A DNA stretch of 64,000 nt, taken from Haliclystus octoradiatus (taxonomy: Eukaryota > Cnidaria > Staurozoa > Stauromedusae > Haliclystidae). Both the position numbers and the translations under genes were made by a program. Below the pieces are notes generated by a model. It saw nothing but the letters and a program-made list of their open reading frames with translations, had not been told where the DNA came from and made no database searches. The DNA is taken from the NCBI GenBank assembly GCA_916610825.1, contig OU744446.1:20469223-20533222 (forward strand), read 5' to 3'. Positions 1 through 11,537 of this stretch are shown piece by piece. Position 1 is the first letter of the stretch, and the number at the start of each line of letters is the position of its first letter.

Positions 1-3
1 TTT

Positions 4-122
4 AGGGAATTGAGTAATGTTTTAAACATGGGAAAGTGTTCTTTTAACAAACAGGCCTCTCTATAGTGATTTGGGCATCGTTTCAATGATTATAAATAGC
101 TGTTTTGAAATTCAGGGTTTTT
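4..122. repeat. Class A monomer, type example
   Basis: The monomer is phased to begin at 'agggaattgag'. Class A is marked by 'gagtaatgttttaaacatggg', shown here at 11-31, then 'aacaaacaggcc', then 'gcatcgtttcaatg'. In domain 3 the class often has 'gattacaaatag' instead of 'gattataaatag'. Class A opens each tetrad and carries most of the variants that distinguish HORs. It is 119 bp in this copy. Confidence 0.9.
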
Positions 123-241
123 AGGGAATGTTGTAATGTTTCAAGCATGGGAAAGTGTTCTTTTGACAAACAGGCCTCTCTATAGAGAATTTGGCATTGC
201 TTCAATGATTGAAAATAGCTATTTCGAAATTCAGGGTTTTT
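123..241. repeat. Class B monomer, type example
   Basis: Class B is marked by 'gggaatgttgtaatgtttcaag' in its first 25 bases, 'cttttgacaaacaggcc', and 'gattgaaaatagctat' in place of the usual 'gattataaatagctg'. The change produces a perfect AAATAGCTATTT dyad. Relatives in domain 1 read 'gattgagctagctatt' or 'gattgaaactagctatt'; in domain 3 they read 'gattgaaaatagctttttt'. Class B almost always precedes class C. Confidence 0.9.
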
Positions 242-360
242 CCGCAATTATGTAATCTTAAAAGAGATGCAAAGTGTTCTTTCGACAAACAGGGATCTCT
301 TTAGAGAATTAGGCATTGTTACAATGATTATAAATAGCTGTTTCGAAATTCAGGGTTTTT
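242..360. repeat. Class C monomer, type example
   Basis: Class C is the most diverged basic class. Its first 35 bases read 'ccgcaattatgtaatctta' and then a purine-rich 'gagatgcaaag' in place of 'agggaattgtgtaatg' and 'catgggaaag'. It has 'tttcgacaaacaggg' and 'attaggcattgtt'. Most copies then read 'ccaatgaatataaata' or 'ccgatgaatataaata'; this one has 'acaatgattataaata'. Its sharp difference from A, B and D makes it the easiest ruler for reading tetrad phase along the array. Confidence 0.9.
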
Positions 361-837
361 AGGGAATGTTGTAATGTTTCAAGCATATGAAAGTGTTTTT
401 TTTAACAAACAGACCTCTCTATAGAGAATTGGGCATTGTTTCAATGATTATAAATAGCTCTTTCGAAATTCAAGGTTTTCAGGGAATTGTTTAATGTTTT
501 AAGCATGGGAAAGTGTTCTTGTAACAAACAGACATCTCTATAGATAATTGGGAGTTGTTTCAATGATTATAAATAGCTGTTTTGAAATTCAGGGTTTTTA
601 GGGAATGTTGTAATGTTTCAAGCATGGGAAAGTGTTCTTTTAACAAACAGGCCTCTCTATAGAGAATTGGGCATTGTTTCAATGATTGAAAATAGCAATT
701 TTGAAATTCAGGGTTTTTCCGCAATTATGTAATCTTAGAAGAAATGCAAAGTGTTCTTTCGACAAACAGGGCTCTCTATAGAAAATTAGGCATTGTTCCA
801 ATGAATATAAATAACTGTTTCGAAATTTAGGGTTTTC

Positions 838-956
838 AGGGAATTGTGTAATGTTTTAAGCATGGGAAAGTGTTCTTTTAACAAACAGACCTCTCTATAG
901 ATAATTGGGCGTTGTTTCAATGATTATAAATAGGTGTTTCGAAATTCAGGGTTTTT
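838..956. repeat. Class D monomer, type example
   Basis: Class D is marked by 'gggaattgtgtaatgtttta' near its start, 'taacaaacagacctc', 'tagataattgggcgttg' and 'aaataggtgtttcg'. A D variant with 'cttgtaacaaacagacatctc' and 'gataattgggagttg' (481-599) sits in the middle of the long HORs. Another variant, D-prime, has 'gacctctctatagagaattgggcattg'. A one-base loss after 'tttcg' or 'tttg' in some D copies creates GAATTC. Confidence 0.9.
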
Positions 957-1908
957 AGGGAATTGAGTAATGTTTTAAACATGGGAAAGTGTTCTTTTAA
1001 CAAACAGGCGTCTCTATAGGGATTTGGGCATCGTTTCAATGATTATAAATAGCTGTTTTGAAATTCAGGGTTTTTAGGGAATGTTGTAATGTTTCAAGCA
1101 TGGGAAAGTGTTCTTTTGACAAACAGGCCTCTGTATAGAGAATTTGGCATTGCTTCAATGATTGAAAATAGCTATTTCGAAATTCAGGGTTTTTCCGCAA
1201 TTATGTAATCTTAAAAGAGATGCAAAGTGTTCTTTCGACAAACAGGGATCTCTTTAGAGAATTAGGCATTGTTACAATGATTATAAATAGCTGTTTCGAA
1301 ATTCAGGGTTTTTAGGGAATGTTGTAATGTTTCAAGCATATGAAAGTGTTTTTTTAACAAACAGACCTCTCTATAGAGAATTGGGCATTGTTTCAATGAT
1401 TATAAATAGCTGTTTCGAAATTCAAGGTTTTCAGGGAATTGTGTAATGTTTTAAGCATGGGAAAGTGTTCTTGTAACAAACAGACATCTCTATAGATAAT
1501 TGGGAGTTGTTTCAATGATTATAAATAGCTGTTTTGAAATTCAGGGTTTTTAGGGAATGTTGTAATGTTTCAAGCATGGGAAAGTGTTCTTTTAACAAAC
1601 AGGCCTCTCTATAGAGAATTGGGCATTGTTTCAATGATTGAAAATAGCAATTTTGAAATTCAGGGTTTTTCCGCAATTATGTAATCTTAGAAGAAATGCA
1701 AAGTGTTCTTTCGACAAACAGGGCTCTCTATAGAAAATTTGGCATTGTTCCAATGAATATAAATAACTGTTTCGAAATTTAGGGTTTTCAGGGAATTGTG
1801 TAATGTTTTAAGCATGGGAAAGTGTTCTTTTAACAAACAGACCTCTCTATAGATAATTGGGCGTTGTTTCAATGATTATAAATAGGTGTTTCAAAATTCA
1901 GGGTTTTT
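957..1908. repeat. 8-mer HOR, copy 2 (952 bp)
   Basis: The types and order match the unit at 4-956. Differences seen by eye include 'ggcgtctctatagggatt' in the A monomer, 'ggcctctgtatag' in B, one T fewer in the B-prime T-run, and 'tttcaaaattc' instead of 'tttcgaaattc' near 1893. Copies of the same 8-mer recur at 2859-3811 and 4643-5595. Confidence 0.85.
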
Positions 1909-2858
1909 AGGGAATTGAGTAATGTTTTAAACATGGGAAAGTGTTCTTTTAACAAACAGGCCTCTCGATAGGGAGTTGGGCATCGTTTCAATGATTATAA
2001 ATAGCTGTTTTGAAATTCAGGGTTTTTAGGGAATGTTGTAATGTTTCAAGCATGGGAAAGTGTTCTTTTGACAAACAGGCCTCTCTATAGAGAATTGGGC
2101 ATTGTTTCAATGATTGAGCTAGCTATTTTGAAATTCAAGGTTTTTCCGCAATTATGTAATCTTAGAAGAAATGCAAAGTGTTCTTTCGACAAACAGGGCT
2201 CTCTATAGGGAATTAGGCATTGTTCCGATGAATATAAATAACAGTTTCGAAATTCAGGGTTTTCAGGGAATTGTGTAATGTTTTAAGCATGGGAAAGTGT
2301 TCTTTTAACAAACAGACCTCTCTATAGATAATTGGGCGTTGTTTCAATGGTTATAAATAGCTGTTTCGAAATTCAGGGTTTTCAGGGAATTGTTTAATGT
2401 TTTAAGCATGGGAAAGTGTTCTTTTAACAAACAGGCCTCTCGATAGGGAGTTGGGCATCGTTTCAATGATTATAAATAGCTGTTTTGAAATTCAGGGTTA
2501 TTAGGGAATGTTGTAATGTTTCAAGCATGGGAAAGTGTTCTTTTGACAAACAGGCCTCTCTATAGAGAATTGGGCATTGTTTCAATGATTGAAACTAGCT
2601 ATTTTGAAATTCAAGGTTTTTCCGCAATTATGTAATCTTAGAAGAAATGCAAAGTGTTCTTTCGACAAACAGGGCTCTCTATAGAGAATTAGGCATTGTT
2701 CCGATGAATATAAATAACTGTTTCGAAATTCAGGGTTTTCAGGGAATTGTGTAATGTTTTAAGCATGGGAAAGTGTTCTTTTAACAAACAGATCTCTATA
2801 TAGATAATCGGGCGTTGTTTCAATGATTATAAATAGGTGTTTCGAATTCAGGGTTTTT
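1909..2858. repeat. Two A-B-C-D tetrads (475 bp each)
   Basis: Each begins with an A2 monomer ('ctcgatagggag') at 1909 and 2384, followed by B, C, D. The second A monomer starts 'gaattgtttaatgttttaag', a D-like 5-prime half, so it looks like a D/A hybrid. The first B has 'gattgagctagc', one base short; the second has 'gattgaaactagc'. The last D has 'gatctctatatag' and ends with GAATTC at 2844. Confidence 0.8.
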
Positions 2859-3811
2859 AGGGAATTGAGTAATGTTTTAAACATGGGAAAGTGTTCTTTT
2901 AACAAACAGGCCTCTCTATAGTGATTTGGGCATCGTTTCAATGATTATAAATAGCTGTTTTGAAATTCAGGGTTTTTAGGGAATGTTGTAATGTTTCAAG
3001 CATGGGAAAGTGTTCTTTTGACAAACAGGCCTCTCTATAGAGAATTTGGCATTGCTTCAATGATTGAAAATAGCTATTTCGAAATTCAGGGTTTTTCCGC
3101 AATTATGTAATCTTAAAAGAGATGCAAAGTGTTCTTTCGACAAACAGGGATCTCTTTAGAGAATTAGGCATTGTTACAATGATTATAAATAGCTGTTTCG
3201 AAATTCAGGGTTTTTAGGGAATGTTGTAATGTTTCAAGCATATGAAAGTGTTTTTTTTAACAAACAGACCTCTCTATAGAGAATTGGGCATTGTTTCAAT
3301 GATTATAAATAGCTCTTTCGAAATTCAAGGTTTTCAGGGAATTGTGTAATGTTTTAAGCATGGGAAAGTGTTCTTGTAACAAACAGACATCTCTATAGAT
3401 AATTGGGAGTTGTTTCAATGATTATAAATAGCTGTTTTGAAATTCAGGGTTTTTAGGGAATGTTGTAATGTTTCAAGCATGGGAAAGTGTTCTTTTAACA
3501 AACAGGCCTCTCTATAGAGAATTGGGCATTGTTTCAATGATTGAAAATAGCAATTTTGAAATTCAGGGTTTTTCCGCAATTATGTAATCTTAGAAGAAAT
3601 GCAAAGTGTTCTTTCGACAAACAGGGCTCTCTATAGAAAATTAGGCATTGTTCCAATGAATATAAATAACTGTTTCGAAATTTAGGGTTTTCAGGGAATT
3701 GTGTAATGTTTTAAGCATGGGAAAGTGTTCTTTTAACAAACAGACCTCTCTATAGATAATTGGGCGTTGTTTCAATGATTATAAATAGGTGTTTCGAAAT
3801 TCAGGGTTTTT
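2028..3811. repeat. 15-mer duplication, copy 1 (1,784 bp)
   Basis: It contains B, C, D, then a tetrad (A2, B, C, D with GAATTC), then the 8-mer 2859-3811. It matches 3812-5595 at a constant offset of 1,784 bp: 'gattg' at 2112 and 3896, GAATTC at 2844 and 4628, and the A1 core 'aaag' at 2888 and 4672 all agree. The shared 'gggttattaggg' (about 2495 and 4279) is a private marker of the pair. Confidence 0.82.
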
Positions 3812-3930
3812 AGGGAATTGAGTAATGTTTCAAGCATGGGAAAGTGTTCTTTTGACAAACAGGCCTCTCTATAGAGAATTGGGCATTGTTTCAATGATTG
3901 AGCTAGCTATTTTGAAATTCAAGGTTTTTC
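3812..3930. other. A/B hybrid monomer at a duplication junction
   Basis: The monomer starts with class A sequence ('gggaattgagtaatgttt') and continues from about 3830 as class B ('caagcatggg', 'ttgacaaacagg', 'gattgagctagc'). No separate A monomer precedes it, so one monomer has been lost. This is the expected product of unequal exchange between A and B monomers; the breakpoint lies near 3815-3835. The same hybrid occurs at 19622. Confidence 0.8.
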
Positions 3931-5595
3931 CGCAATTATGTAATCTTAGAAGAAATGCAAAGTGTTCTTTCGACAAACAGGGCTCTCTATAGGGAATTAG
4001 GCATTGTTCCGATGAATATAAATAACAGTTTCGAAATTCAGGGTTTTCAGGGAATTGTGTAATGTTTTAAGCATGGGAAAGTGTTCTTTTAACAAACAGA
4101 CCTCTCTATAGATAATTGGGCGTTGTTTCAATGATTATAAATAGGTGTTTCGAAATTCAGGGTTTTTAGGGAATTGAGTAATGTTTTAAACATGGGAAAG
4201 TGTTCTTTTAACAAACAGGCCTCTCGATAGGGAGTTGGGCATCGTTTCAATGATTATAAATAGCTGTTTTGAAATTCAGGGTTATTAGGGAATGTTGTAA
4301 TGTTTCAAGCATGGGAAACGGTTCTTTTGACAAACAGGCCTCTCTATAGAGAATTGGGCATTGTTTCAATGATTGAAACTAGCTATTTTGAAATTCAAGG
4401 TTTTTCCGCAATTATGTAATCTTAGAAGAAATGCAAAGTGTTCTTTCGACAAACAGGGCTCTCTATAGAGAATTAGGCATTGTTCCGATGAATATAAATA
4501 ACTGTTTCGAAATTCAGGGTTTTCAGGGAATTGTGTAATGTTTTAAGCATGGGAAAGTGTTCTTTTAACAAACAGATCTCTATATAGATAATCGGGCGTT
4601 GTTTCAATGATTATAAATAGGTGTTTCGAATTCAGGGTTTTTAGGGAATTGAGTAATGTTTTAAACATGGGAAAGTGTTCTTTTAACAAACAGGCCTCTC
4701 TATAGTGATTTGGGCATCGTTTCAATGATTATAAATAGCTGTTTTGAAATTCAGGGTTTTTAGGGAATGTTGTAATGTTTCAAGCATGGGAAAGTGTTCT
4801 TTTGACAAACAGGCCTCTCTATAGAGAATTTGGCATTGCTTCAATGATTGAAAATAGCTATTTCGAAATTCAGGGTTTTTCCGCAATTATGTAATCTTAA
4901 AAGAGATGCAAAGTGTTCTTTCGACAAACAGGGCTCTCTATAGAGAATTAGGCATTGTTACAATGATTATAAATAGCTGTTTCGAAATTCAGGGTTTTTA
5001 GGGAATGTTGTAATGTTTCAAGCATATGAAAGTGTTTTTTTTAACAAACAGACCTCTCTATAGAGAATTGGGCATTGTTTCAATGATTATAAATAGCTCT
5101 TTCGAAATTCAAGGTTTTCAGGGAATTGTGTAATGTTTTAAGCATGGGAAAGTGTTCTTGTAACAAACAGACATCTCTATAGATAATTGGGAGTTGTTTC
5201 AATGATTATAAATAGCTGTTTTGAAATTCAGGGTTTTTAGGGAATGTTGTAATGTTTCAAGCATGGGAAAGTGTTCTTTTAACAAACAGGCCTCTCTATA
5301 GAGAATTGGGCATTGTTTCAATGATTGAAAATAGCAATTTTGAAATTCAGGGTTTTTCCGCAATTATGTAATCTTAGAAGAAATGCAAAGTGTTCTTTCG
5401 ACAAACAGGGCTCTCTATAGAAAATTAGGCATTGTTCCAATGAATATAAATAACTGTTTCGAAATTTAGGGTTTTCAGGGAATTGTGTAATGTTTTAAGC
5501 ATGGGAAAGTGTTCTTTTAACAAACAGACCTCTCTATAGATAATTGGGCGTTGTTTCAATGATTATAAATAGGTGTTTCGAAATTCAGGGTTTTT
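3812..5595. repeat. 15-mer duplication, copy 2 (1,784 bp)
   Basis: This is the second copy of the 2028-3811 unit. It begins with a hybrid A/B monomer at the junction. It differs from copy 1 at several sites, for example 'gggctctctatagag' near 4930 against 'gggatctctttagag' near 3147, and 'gggaaacggttc' near 4315. The divergence suggests the duplication is older than the 1,190-bp pair near 61 kb. Confidence 0.8.
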
Positions 5596-7020
5596 AGGGA
5601 ATTGAGTAATGTTTTAAACATGGGAAAGTGTTCTTTTAACAAACAGGCCTCTCGATAGGGAGTTGGGCATCGTTTCAATGATTATAAATAGCTGTTTTAA
5701 AATTCAGGGTTTTTAGGGAATGTTGTAATGTTTCAAGCATGGGAAAGTGTTCTTTTGACAAACAGGCCTCTCTATAGAGAATTGGGCATTGTTTCAATGA
5801 TTGAGCTAGCTATTTTGAAATTCAAGGTTTTTCCGCAATTATGTAATCTTAGAAGAAATGCAAAGTGTTCTTTCGACAAACAGGGCTCTCTATAGGGAAT
5901 TAGGCATTGTTCCGATGAATATAAATAACAGTTTCGAAATTCAGGGTTTTCAGGGAATTGTGTAATGTTTTAAGCATGGGAAAGTGTTCTTTTAACAAAC
6001 AGACCTCTCTATAGATAATTGGGCGTTGTTTCAATGATTATAAATAGGTGTTTTGAATTCAGGGTTTTTAGGGAATTGAGTAATGTTTTAAACATGGGAA
6101 AGTGTTCTTTTAACAAACAGGCCTCTTTATAGTGATTCGGGCATCGTTTCAATGATTATAAATAGCTGTTTTGAAATTCAGGGTTTTTAGGGAATGTTGT
6201 AATGTTTCAAGCATGGGAAAGTGTTCTTTTGACAAACAGGCCTCTCTATAGAGAATTTGGCATTGCTTCAATGATTGAAAATAGCTATTTTGAAATTCAG
6301 GGTTTTTCCGCAATTATGTAACCTTAGAAGAAATGCAAAGTGTTCTTTCGACAAACAGGGCTCTCTATAGAGAATTAGGCATTGTTACAATGATTATAAA
6401 TAGCTGTTTCGAAATTCAGGGTTTTTAGGGAATGTTGTGATGTTTCAAGCATGGGAAAGTGTTCTTTTAACAAACAGACCTCTCTATAGAGAATTGGGCA
6501 TTGTTTCAATGATTATAAATAGCTGTTTCGAAATTCAAGGTTTTCAGGGAATTGTGTAATGTTTTAAGCATGGGAAAGTGTTCTTGTAACAAACAGACAT
6601 CTCTATAGATAATTGGGAGTTGTTTCAATGATTATAAATAGCTGTTTTGAAATTCAGGGTTTTTAGGTAATGTTGTAATGTTTCAAGCATGGCAAAGTGT
6701 TCTTTTAACAAACAGGCCTCTCTATAGAGAATTGGGCATTGTTTCAATGATTGAAAATAGCTATTTTGAAATTCAGGGTTTTTCCGCAATTATGTAATCT
6801 TAGAAGAAATGCAAAGTGTTCTTTCGACAAACAGGGCTCTCTATAGAAAATTAGGCATTGTTCCAATGAATATAAAAACTGTTTCGAAATTCAGGGTTTT
6901 CATGGAATTGTGTAATGTTTTAAGCATGGGAAAGTGTTCTTTTAACAAACAGACCTTTCTATAGATAATTGGGCGTTGTTTCAATGATTATAAATAGGTC
7001 TTTCGAAATTCAGGGTTTTT
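5596..7020. repeat. 12-mer HOR, copy 1 (1,425 bp)
   Basis: The order is A2, B, C, D (GAATTC at 6055), A3, B, C, B-prime, D, B, C, D. The total is three bases under 12 x 119. The losses come from the short 'gattgagctagc' B, the D copy with GAATTC, and other small deletions such as 'gaatataaaaactg' in the last C. Private changes are 'catggaattg' near 6901 and 'aggtctttcg' near 7000. Confidence 0.88.
6278..6291. repeat. 14-bp perfect dyad in class B, type example
   Basis: AAAATAGCTATTTT equals its own reverse complement. It occurs in class B monomers with 'gattgaaaatagctattttg'. Copies with 'ctatttcg' keep the inner 12 bp, and copies with 'agcttttttg' in domain 3 have lost it. Confidence 0.9.
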
Positions 7021-8211
7021 AGGGAATTGAGTAATGTTTTAAACATGGGAAAGTGTTCTTTTAACAAACAGGCCTCTCGATAGGGAGTTGGGCATCGTTT
7101 CAATGATTATAAATAGCTGTTTTGAAATTCAGGGTTTTTAGGGAATGTTGTAATGTTTCAAGCATGGGAAAGTGTTCTTTTGACAAACAGGCCTCTCTAT
7201 AGAGAATTGGGCATTGTTTCAATGATTGAAACTAGCTATTTTGAAATTCAAGGTTTTTCCGCAATTATGTAATCTTAGAAGAAATGCAAAGTGTTCTTTC
7301 GACAAACAGGGCTCTCTATAGAGAATTAGGCATTGTTCCGATGAATATAAATAACTGTTTCGAAATTCAGGGTTTTCAGGGAATTGTGTAATGTTTTAAG
7401 CATGGGAAAGTGTTCTTTTAACAAACAGACCTCTCTATAGAGAATTGGGCATTGTTTCAATGATTATAAATAGCTGTTTCGAAATTCAAGGTTTTCAGGG
7501 AATTGTGTAATGTTTTAAGCATGGGAAAGTGTTCTTGTAACAAACAGACATCTCTATAGATAATTGGGAGTTGTTTCAATGAATATAAATAGCTGTTTTG
7601 AAATTCAGGGTTTTTAGGGAATGTTGTAATGTTTCAAGCATATGAAAGTGTTTTTTTTAACAAACAGACCTCTCTATAGAGAATTGGGCATTGTTTCAAT
7701 GATTATAAATAGCTCTTTCGAAATTCAAGGTTTTCAGGGAATTGTGTAATGTTTTAAGCATGGGAAAGTGTTCTTGTAACAAACAGACATCTCTATAGAT
7801 AATTGGGAGTTGTTTCAATGATTATAAATAGCTGTTTTGAAATTCAGGGTTTTTAGGGAATGTTGTAATGTTTCAAGCATGGGAAAGTGTTCTTTTAACA
7901 AACAGGCCTCTCTATAGAGAATTGGGCATTGTTTCAATGATTGAAAATAGCAATTTTGAAATTCAGGGTTTTTCCGCAATTATGTAATCTTAGAAGAAAT
8001 GCAAAGTGTTCTTTCGACAAACAGGGCTCTCTATAGAAAATTAGGCATTGTTCCAATGAATATAAATAACTGTTTCGAAATTTAGGGTTTTCAGGGAATT
8101 GTGTAATGTTTTAAGCATGGGAAAGTGTTCTTTTAACAAACAGACCTCTCTATAGATAATTGGGCGTTGTTTCAATGATTATAAATAGGTGTTTCGAAAT
8201 TCAGGGTTTTT
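7021..8211. repeat. 10-mer HOR variant (1,191 bp)
   Basis: The order is A2, B, C, D-prime, D (acatctc), B-prime ('catatgaaag'), D (acatctc), B, C, D. It lacks the A3 monomer of the 12-mers and carries B-prime and B ('atagcaattttg') types typical of the 8-mers at the left end, so it looks like a 12-mer/8-mer recombinant. Its twin is 13914-15104, exactly 6,893 bp away. Confidence 0.8.
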
Positions 8212-9636
8212 AGGGAATTGAGTAATGTTTTAAACATGGGAAAGTGTTCTTTTAACAAACAGGCCTCTCGATAGGGAGTTGGGCATCGTTTCAATGATTA
8301 TAAATAGCTGTTTTGAAATTCAGGGTTTTTAGGGAATGTTGTAATGTTTCAAGCATGGGAAAGTGTTCTTTTGACAAACAGGCCTCTCTATAGAGAATCG
8401 GGCATTGTTTCAATGATTGAGCTAGCTATTTTGAAATTCAAGGTTTTTCCGCAATTATGTAATCTTAGAAGAAATGCAAAGTGTTCTTTCGACAAACAGG
8501 GCTCTCTATAGGGAATTAGGCATTGTTCCGATGAATATAAATAACAGTTTCGAAATTCAGGGTTTTCAGGGAATTGTGTAATGTTTTAAGCATGGGAAAG
8601 TGTTCTTTTAACAAACAGACCTCTCTATAGATAATTGGGCGTTGTTTCAATGATTATAAATAGGTGTTTTGAATTCAGGGTTTTTAGGGAATTGAGTAAT
8701 GTTTTAAACATGGGAAAGTGTTCTTTTAACAAACAGGCCTCTTTATAGTGATTCGGGCATCGTTTCAATGATTATAAATAGCTGTTTTGAAATTCAGGGT
8801 TTTTAGGGAATGTTGTAATGTTTCAAGCATGGGAAAGTGTTCTTTTGACAAACAGGCCTCTCTATAGAGAATTTGGCATTGCTTCAATGATTGAAAATAG
8901 CTATTTTGAAATTCAGGGTTTTTCCGCAATTATGTAACCTTAGAAGAAATGCAAAGTGTTCTTTCGACAAACAGGGCTCTCTATAGAGAATTAGGCATTG
9001 TTACAATGATTATAAATAGCTGTTTCGAAATTCAGGGTTTTTAGGGAATGTTGTGATGTTTCAAGCATGGGAAAGTGTTCTTTTAACAAACAGACCTCTC
9101 TATAGAGAATTGGGCATTGTTTCAATGATTATAAATAGCTGTTTCGAAATTCAAGGTTTTCAGGGAATTGTGTAATGTTTTAAGCATGGGAAAGTGTTCT
9201 TGTAACAAACAGACATCTCTATAGATAATTGGGAGTTGTTTCAATGATTATAAATAGCTGTTTTGAAATTCAGGGTTTTTAGGTAATGTTGTAATGTTTC
9301 AAGCATGGCAAAGTGTTCTTTTAACAAACAGGCCTCTCTATAGAGAATTGGGCATTGTTTCAATGATTGAAAATAGCTATTTTGAAATTCAGGGTTTTTC
9401 CGCAATTATGTAATCTTAGAAGAAATGCAAAGTGTTCTTTCGACAAACAGGGCTCTCTATAGAAAATTAGGCATTGTTCCAATGAATATAAAAACTGTTT
9501 CGAAATTCAGGGTTTTCAGGGAATTGTGTAATGTTTTAAGCATGGGAAAGTGTTCTTTTAACAAACAGACCTTTCTATAGATAATTGGGCGTTGTTTCAA
9601 TGATTATAAATAGGTGTTTCGAAATTCAGGGTTTTT
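8212..9636. repeat. 12-mer HOR, copy 2 (1,425 bp)
   Basis: It has the same twelve types as 5596-7020, with GAATTC at 8671 and A3 at 8737. It is directly followed by another 12-mer, so 8212-11061 is the one place where two 12-mers are adjacent. The B at about 8390 has 'gagaatcggg', a change also seen in the copy at 11538. Confidence 0.88.
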
Positions 9637-11061
9637 AGGGAATTGAGTAATGTTTTAAACATGGGAAAGTGTTCTTTTAACAAACAGGCCTCTCGATAGG
9701 GAGTTGGGCATCGTTTCAATGATTATAAATAGCTGTTTTGAAATTCAGGGTTCTTAGGGAATGTTGTAATGTTTCAAGCATGGGAAAGTGTTCTTTTGAC
9801 AAACAGGCCTCTCTATAGAGAATTGGGCATTGTTTCAATGATTGAGCTAGCTATTTTGAAATTCAAGGTTTTTCCGCAATTATGTAATCTTAGAAGAAAT
9901 GCAAAGTGTTCTTTCGACAAACAGGGCTCTCTATAGGGAATTAGGCATTGTTCCGATGAATATAAATAACAGTTTCGAAATTCAGGGTTTTCAGGGAATT
10001 GTGTAATGTTTTAAGCATGGGAAAGTGTTCTTTTAACAAACAGACCTCTCTATAGATAATTGGGCGTTGTTTCAATGATTATAAATAGGTGTTTTGAATT
10101 CAGGGTTTTTAGGGAATTGAGTAATGTTTTAAACATGGGAAAGTGTTCTTTTAACAAACAGGCCTCTTTATAGTGATTCGGGCATCGTTTCAATGATTAT
10201 AAATAGCTGTTTTGAAATTCAGGGTTTTTAGGGAATGTTGTAATGTTTCAAGCATGGGAAAGTGTTCTTTTGACAAACAGGCCTCTCTATAGAGAATTTG
10301 GCATTGCTTCAATGATTGAAAATAGCTATTTTGAAATTCAGGGTTTTTCCGCAATTATGTAACCTTAGAAGAAATGCAAAGTGTTCTTTCGACAAACAGG
10401 GCTCTCTATAGAGAATTAGGCATTGTTACAATGATTATAAATAGCTGTTTCGAAATTCAGGGTTTTTAGGGAATGTTGTGATGTTTCAAGCATGGGAAAG
10501 TGTTCTTTTAACAAACAGACCTCTCTATAGAGAATTGGGCATTGTTTCAATGATTATAAATAGCTGTTTCGAAATTCAGGGTTTTCAGGGAATTGTGTAA
10601 TGTTTTAAGCATGGGAAAGTGTTCTTGTAACAAACAGACATCTCTATAGATAATTGGGAGTTGTTTCAATGATTATAAATAGCTGTTTTGAAATTCAGGG
10701 TTTTTAGGTAATGTTGTAATGTTTCAAGCATGGCAAAGTGTTCTTTTAACAAACAGGCCTCTCTATAGAGAATTGGGCATTGTTTCAATGATTGAAAATA
10801 GCTATTTTGAAATTCAGGGTTTTTCCGCAATTATGTAATCTTAGAAGAAATGCAAAGTGTTCTTTCGACAAACAGGGCTCTCTATAGAAAATTAGGCATT
10901 GTTCCAATGAATATAAAAACTGTTTCGAAATTCAGGGTTTTCAGGGAATTGTGTAATGTTTTAAGCATGGGAAAGTGTTCTTTTAACAAACAGACCTTTC
11001 TATAGATAATTGGGCGTTGTTTCAATGATTATAAATAGGTGTTTCGAAATTCAGGGTTTTT
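9637..11061. repeat. 12-mer HOR, copy 3 (1,425 bp)
   Basis: It follows the previous 12-mer without a gap; GAATTC is at 10096 and A3 at 10162. Private markers are 'gggttcttaggg' after the A2 monomer (about 9750) and 'ttcagggttttc' instead of 'ttcaaggttttc' near 10575. Both are shared with the 12-mer at 15105, so these two are probably the closest pair. Confidence 0.87.
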
Positions 11062-11537
11062 AGGGAATTGAGTAATGTTTTAAACATGGGAAAGTGTTCT
11101 TTTAACAAACAGGCCTCTCGATAGGGAGTTGGGCATCGTTTCAATGATTATAAATAGCTGTTTTGAAATTCAGGGTTTTTAGGGAATGTTGTAATGTTTC
11201 AAGCATGGGAAAGTGTTCTTTTGACAAACAGGCCTCTCTATAGAGAATTGGGCATTGTTTCAATGATTGAAACTAGCTATTTTGAAATTCAAGGTTTTTC
11301 CGCAATTATGTAATCTTAGAAGAAATGCAAAGTGTTCTTTCGACAAACAGGGCTCTCTATAGAGAATTAGGCATTGTTCCGATGAATATAAATAACTGTT
11401 TCGAAATTTAGGGTTTTCAGGGAATTGTGTAATGTTTTAAGCATGGGAAAGTGTTCTTTTAACAAACAGACCTCTCTATAGATAATTGGGCGTTGTTTCA
11501 ATGATTATAAATAGGTGTTTCGAAATTCAGGGTTTTT
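11062..11537. repeat. A-B-C-D tetrad (476 bp)
   Basis: A single tetrad (A2, B with 'gattgaaactagc', C, D) is inserted between two 12-mers, giving the 1,901-bp spacing between neighbouring A3 monomers. Its D has no GAATTC. Gain or loss of exactly one tetrad is the commonest size change in this domain. Confidence 0.85.

Larger units (their letters stand above)
4..956. repeat. 8-mer HOR, copy 1 (953 bp)
   Basis: The order is A1, B, C, B-prime, D (acatctc variant), B, C, D. The B-prime copy at 361-480 has 'catatgaaagtg' and one extra T (120 bp), which accounts for 953 rather than 952 bp. The next 952 bp repeat the same eight types in the same order. Confidence 0.88.
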
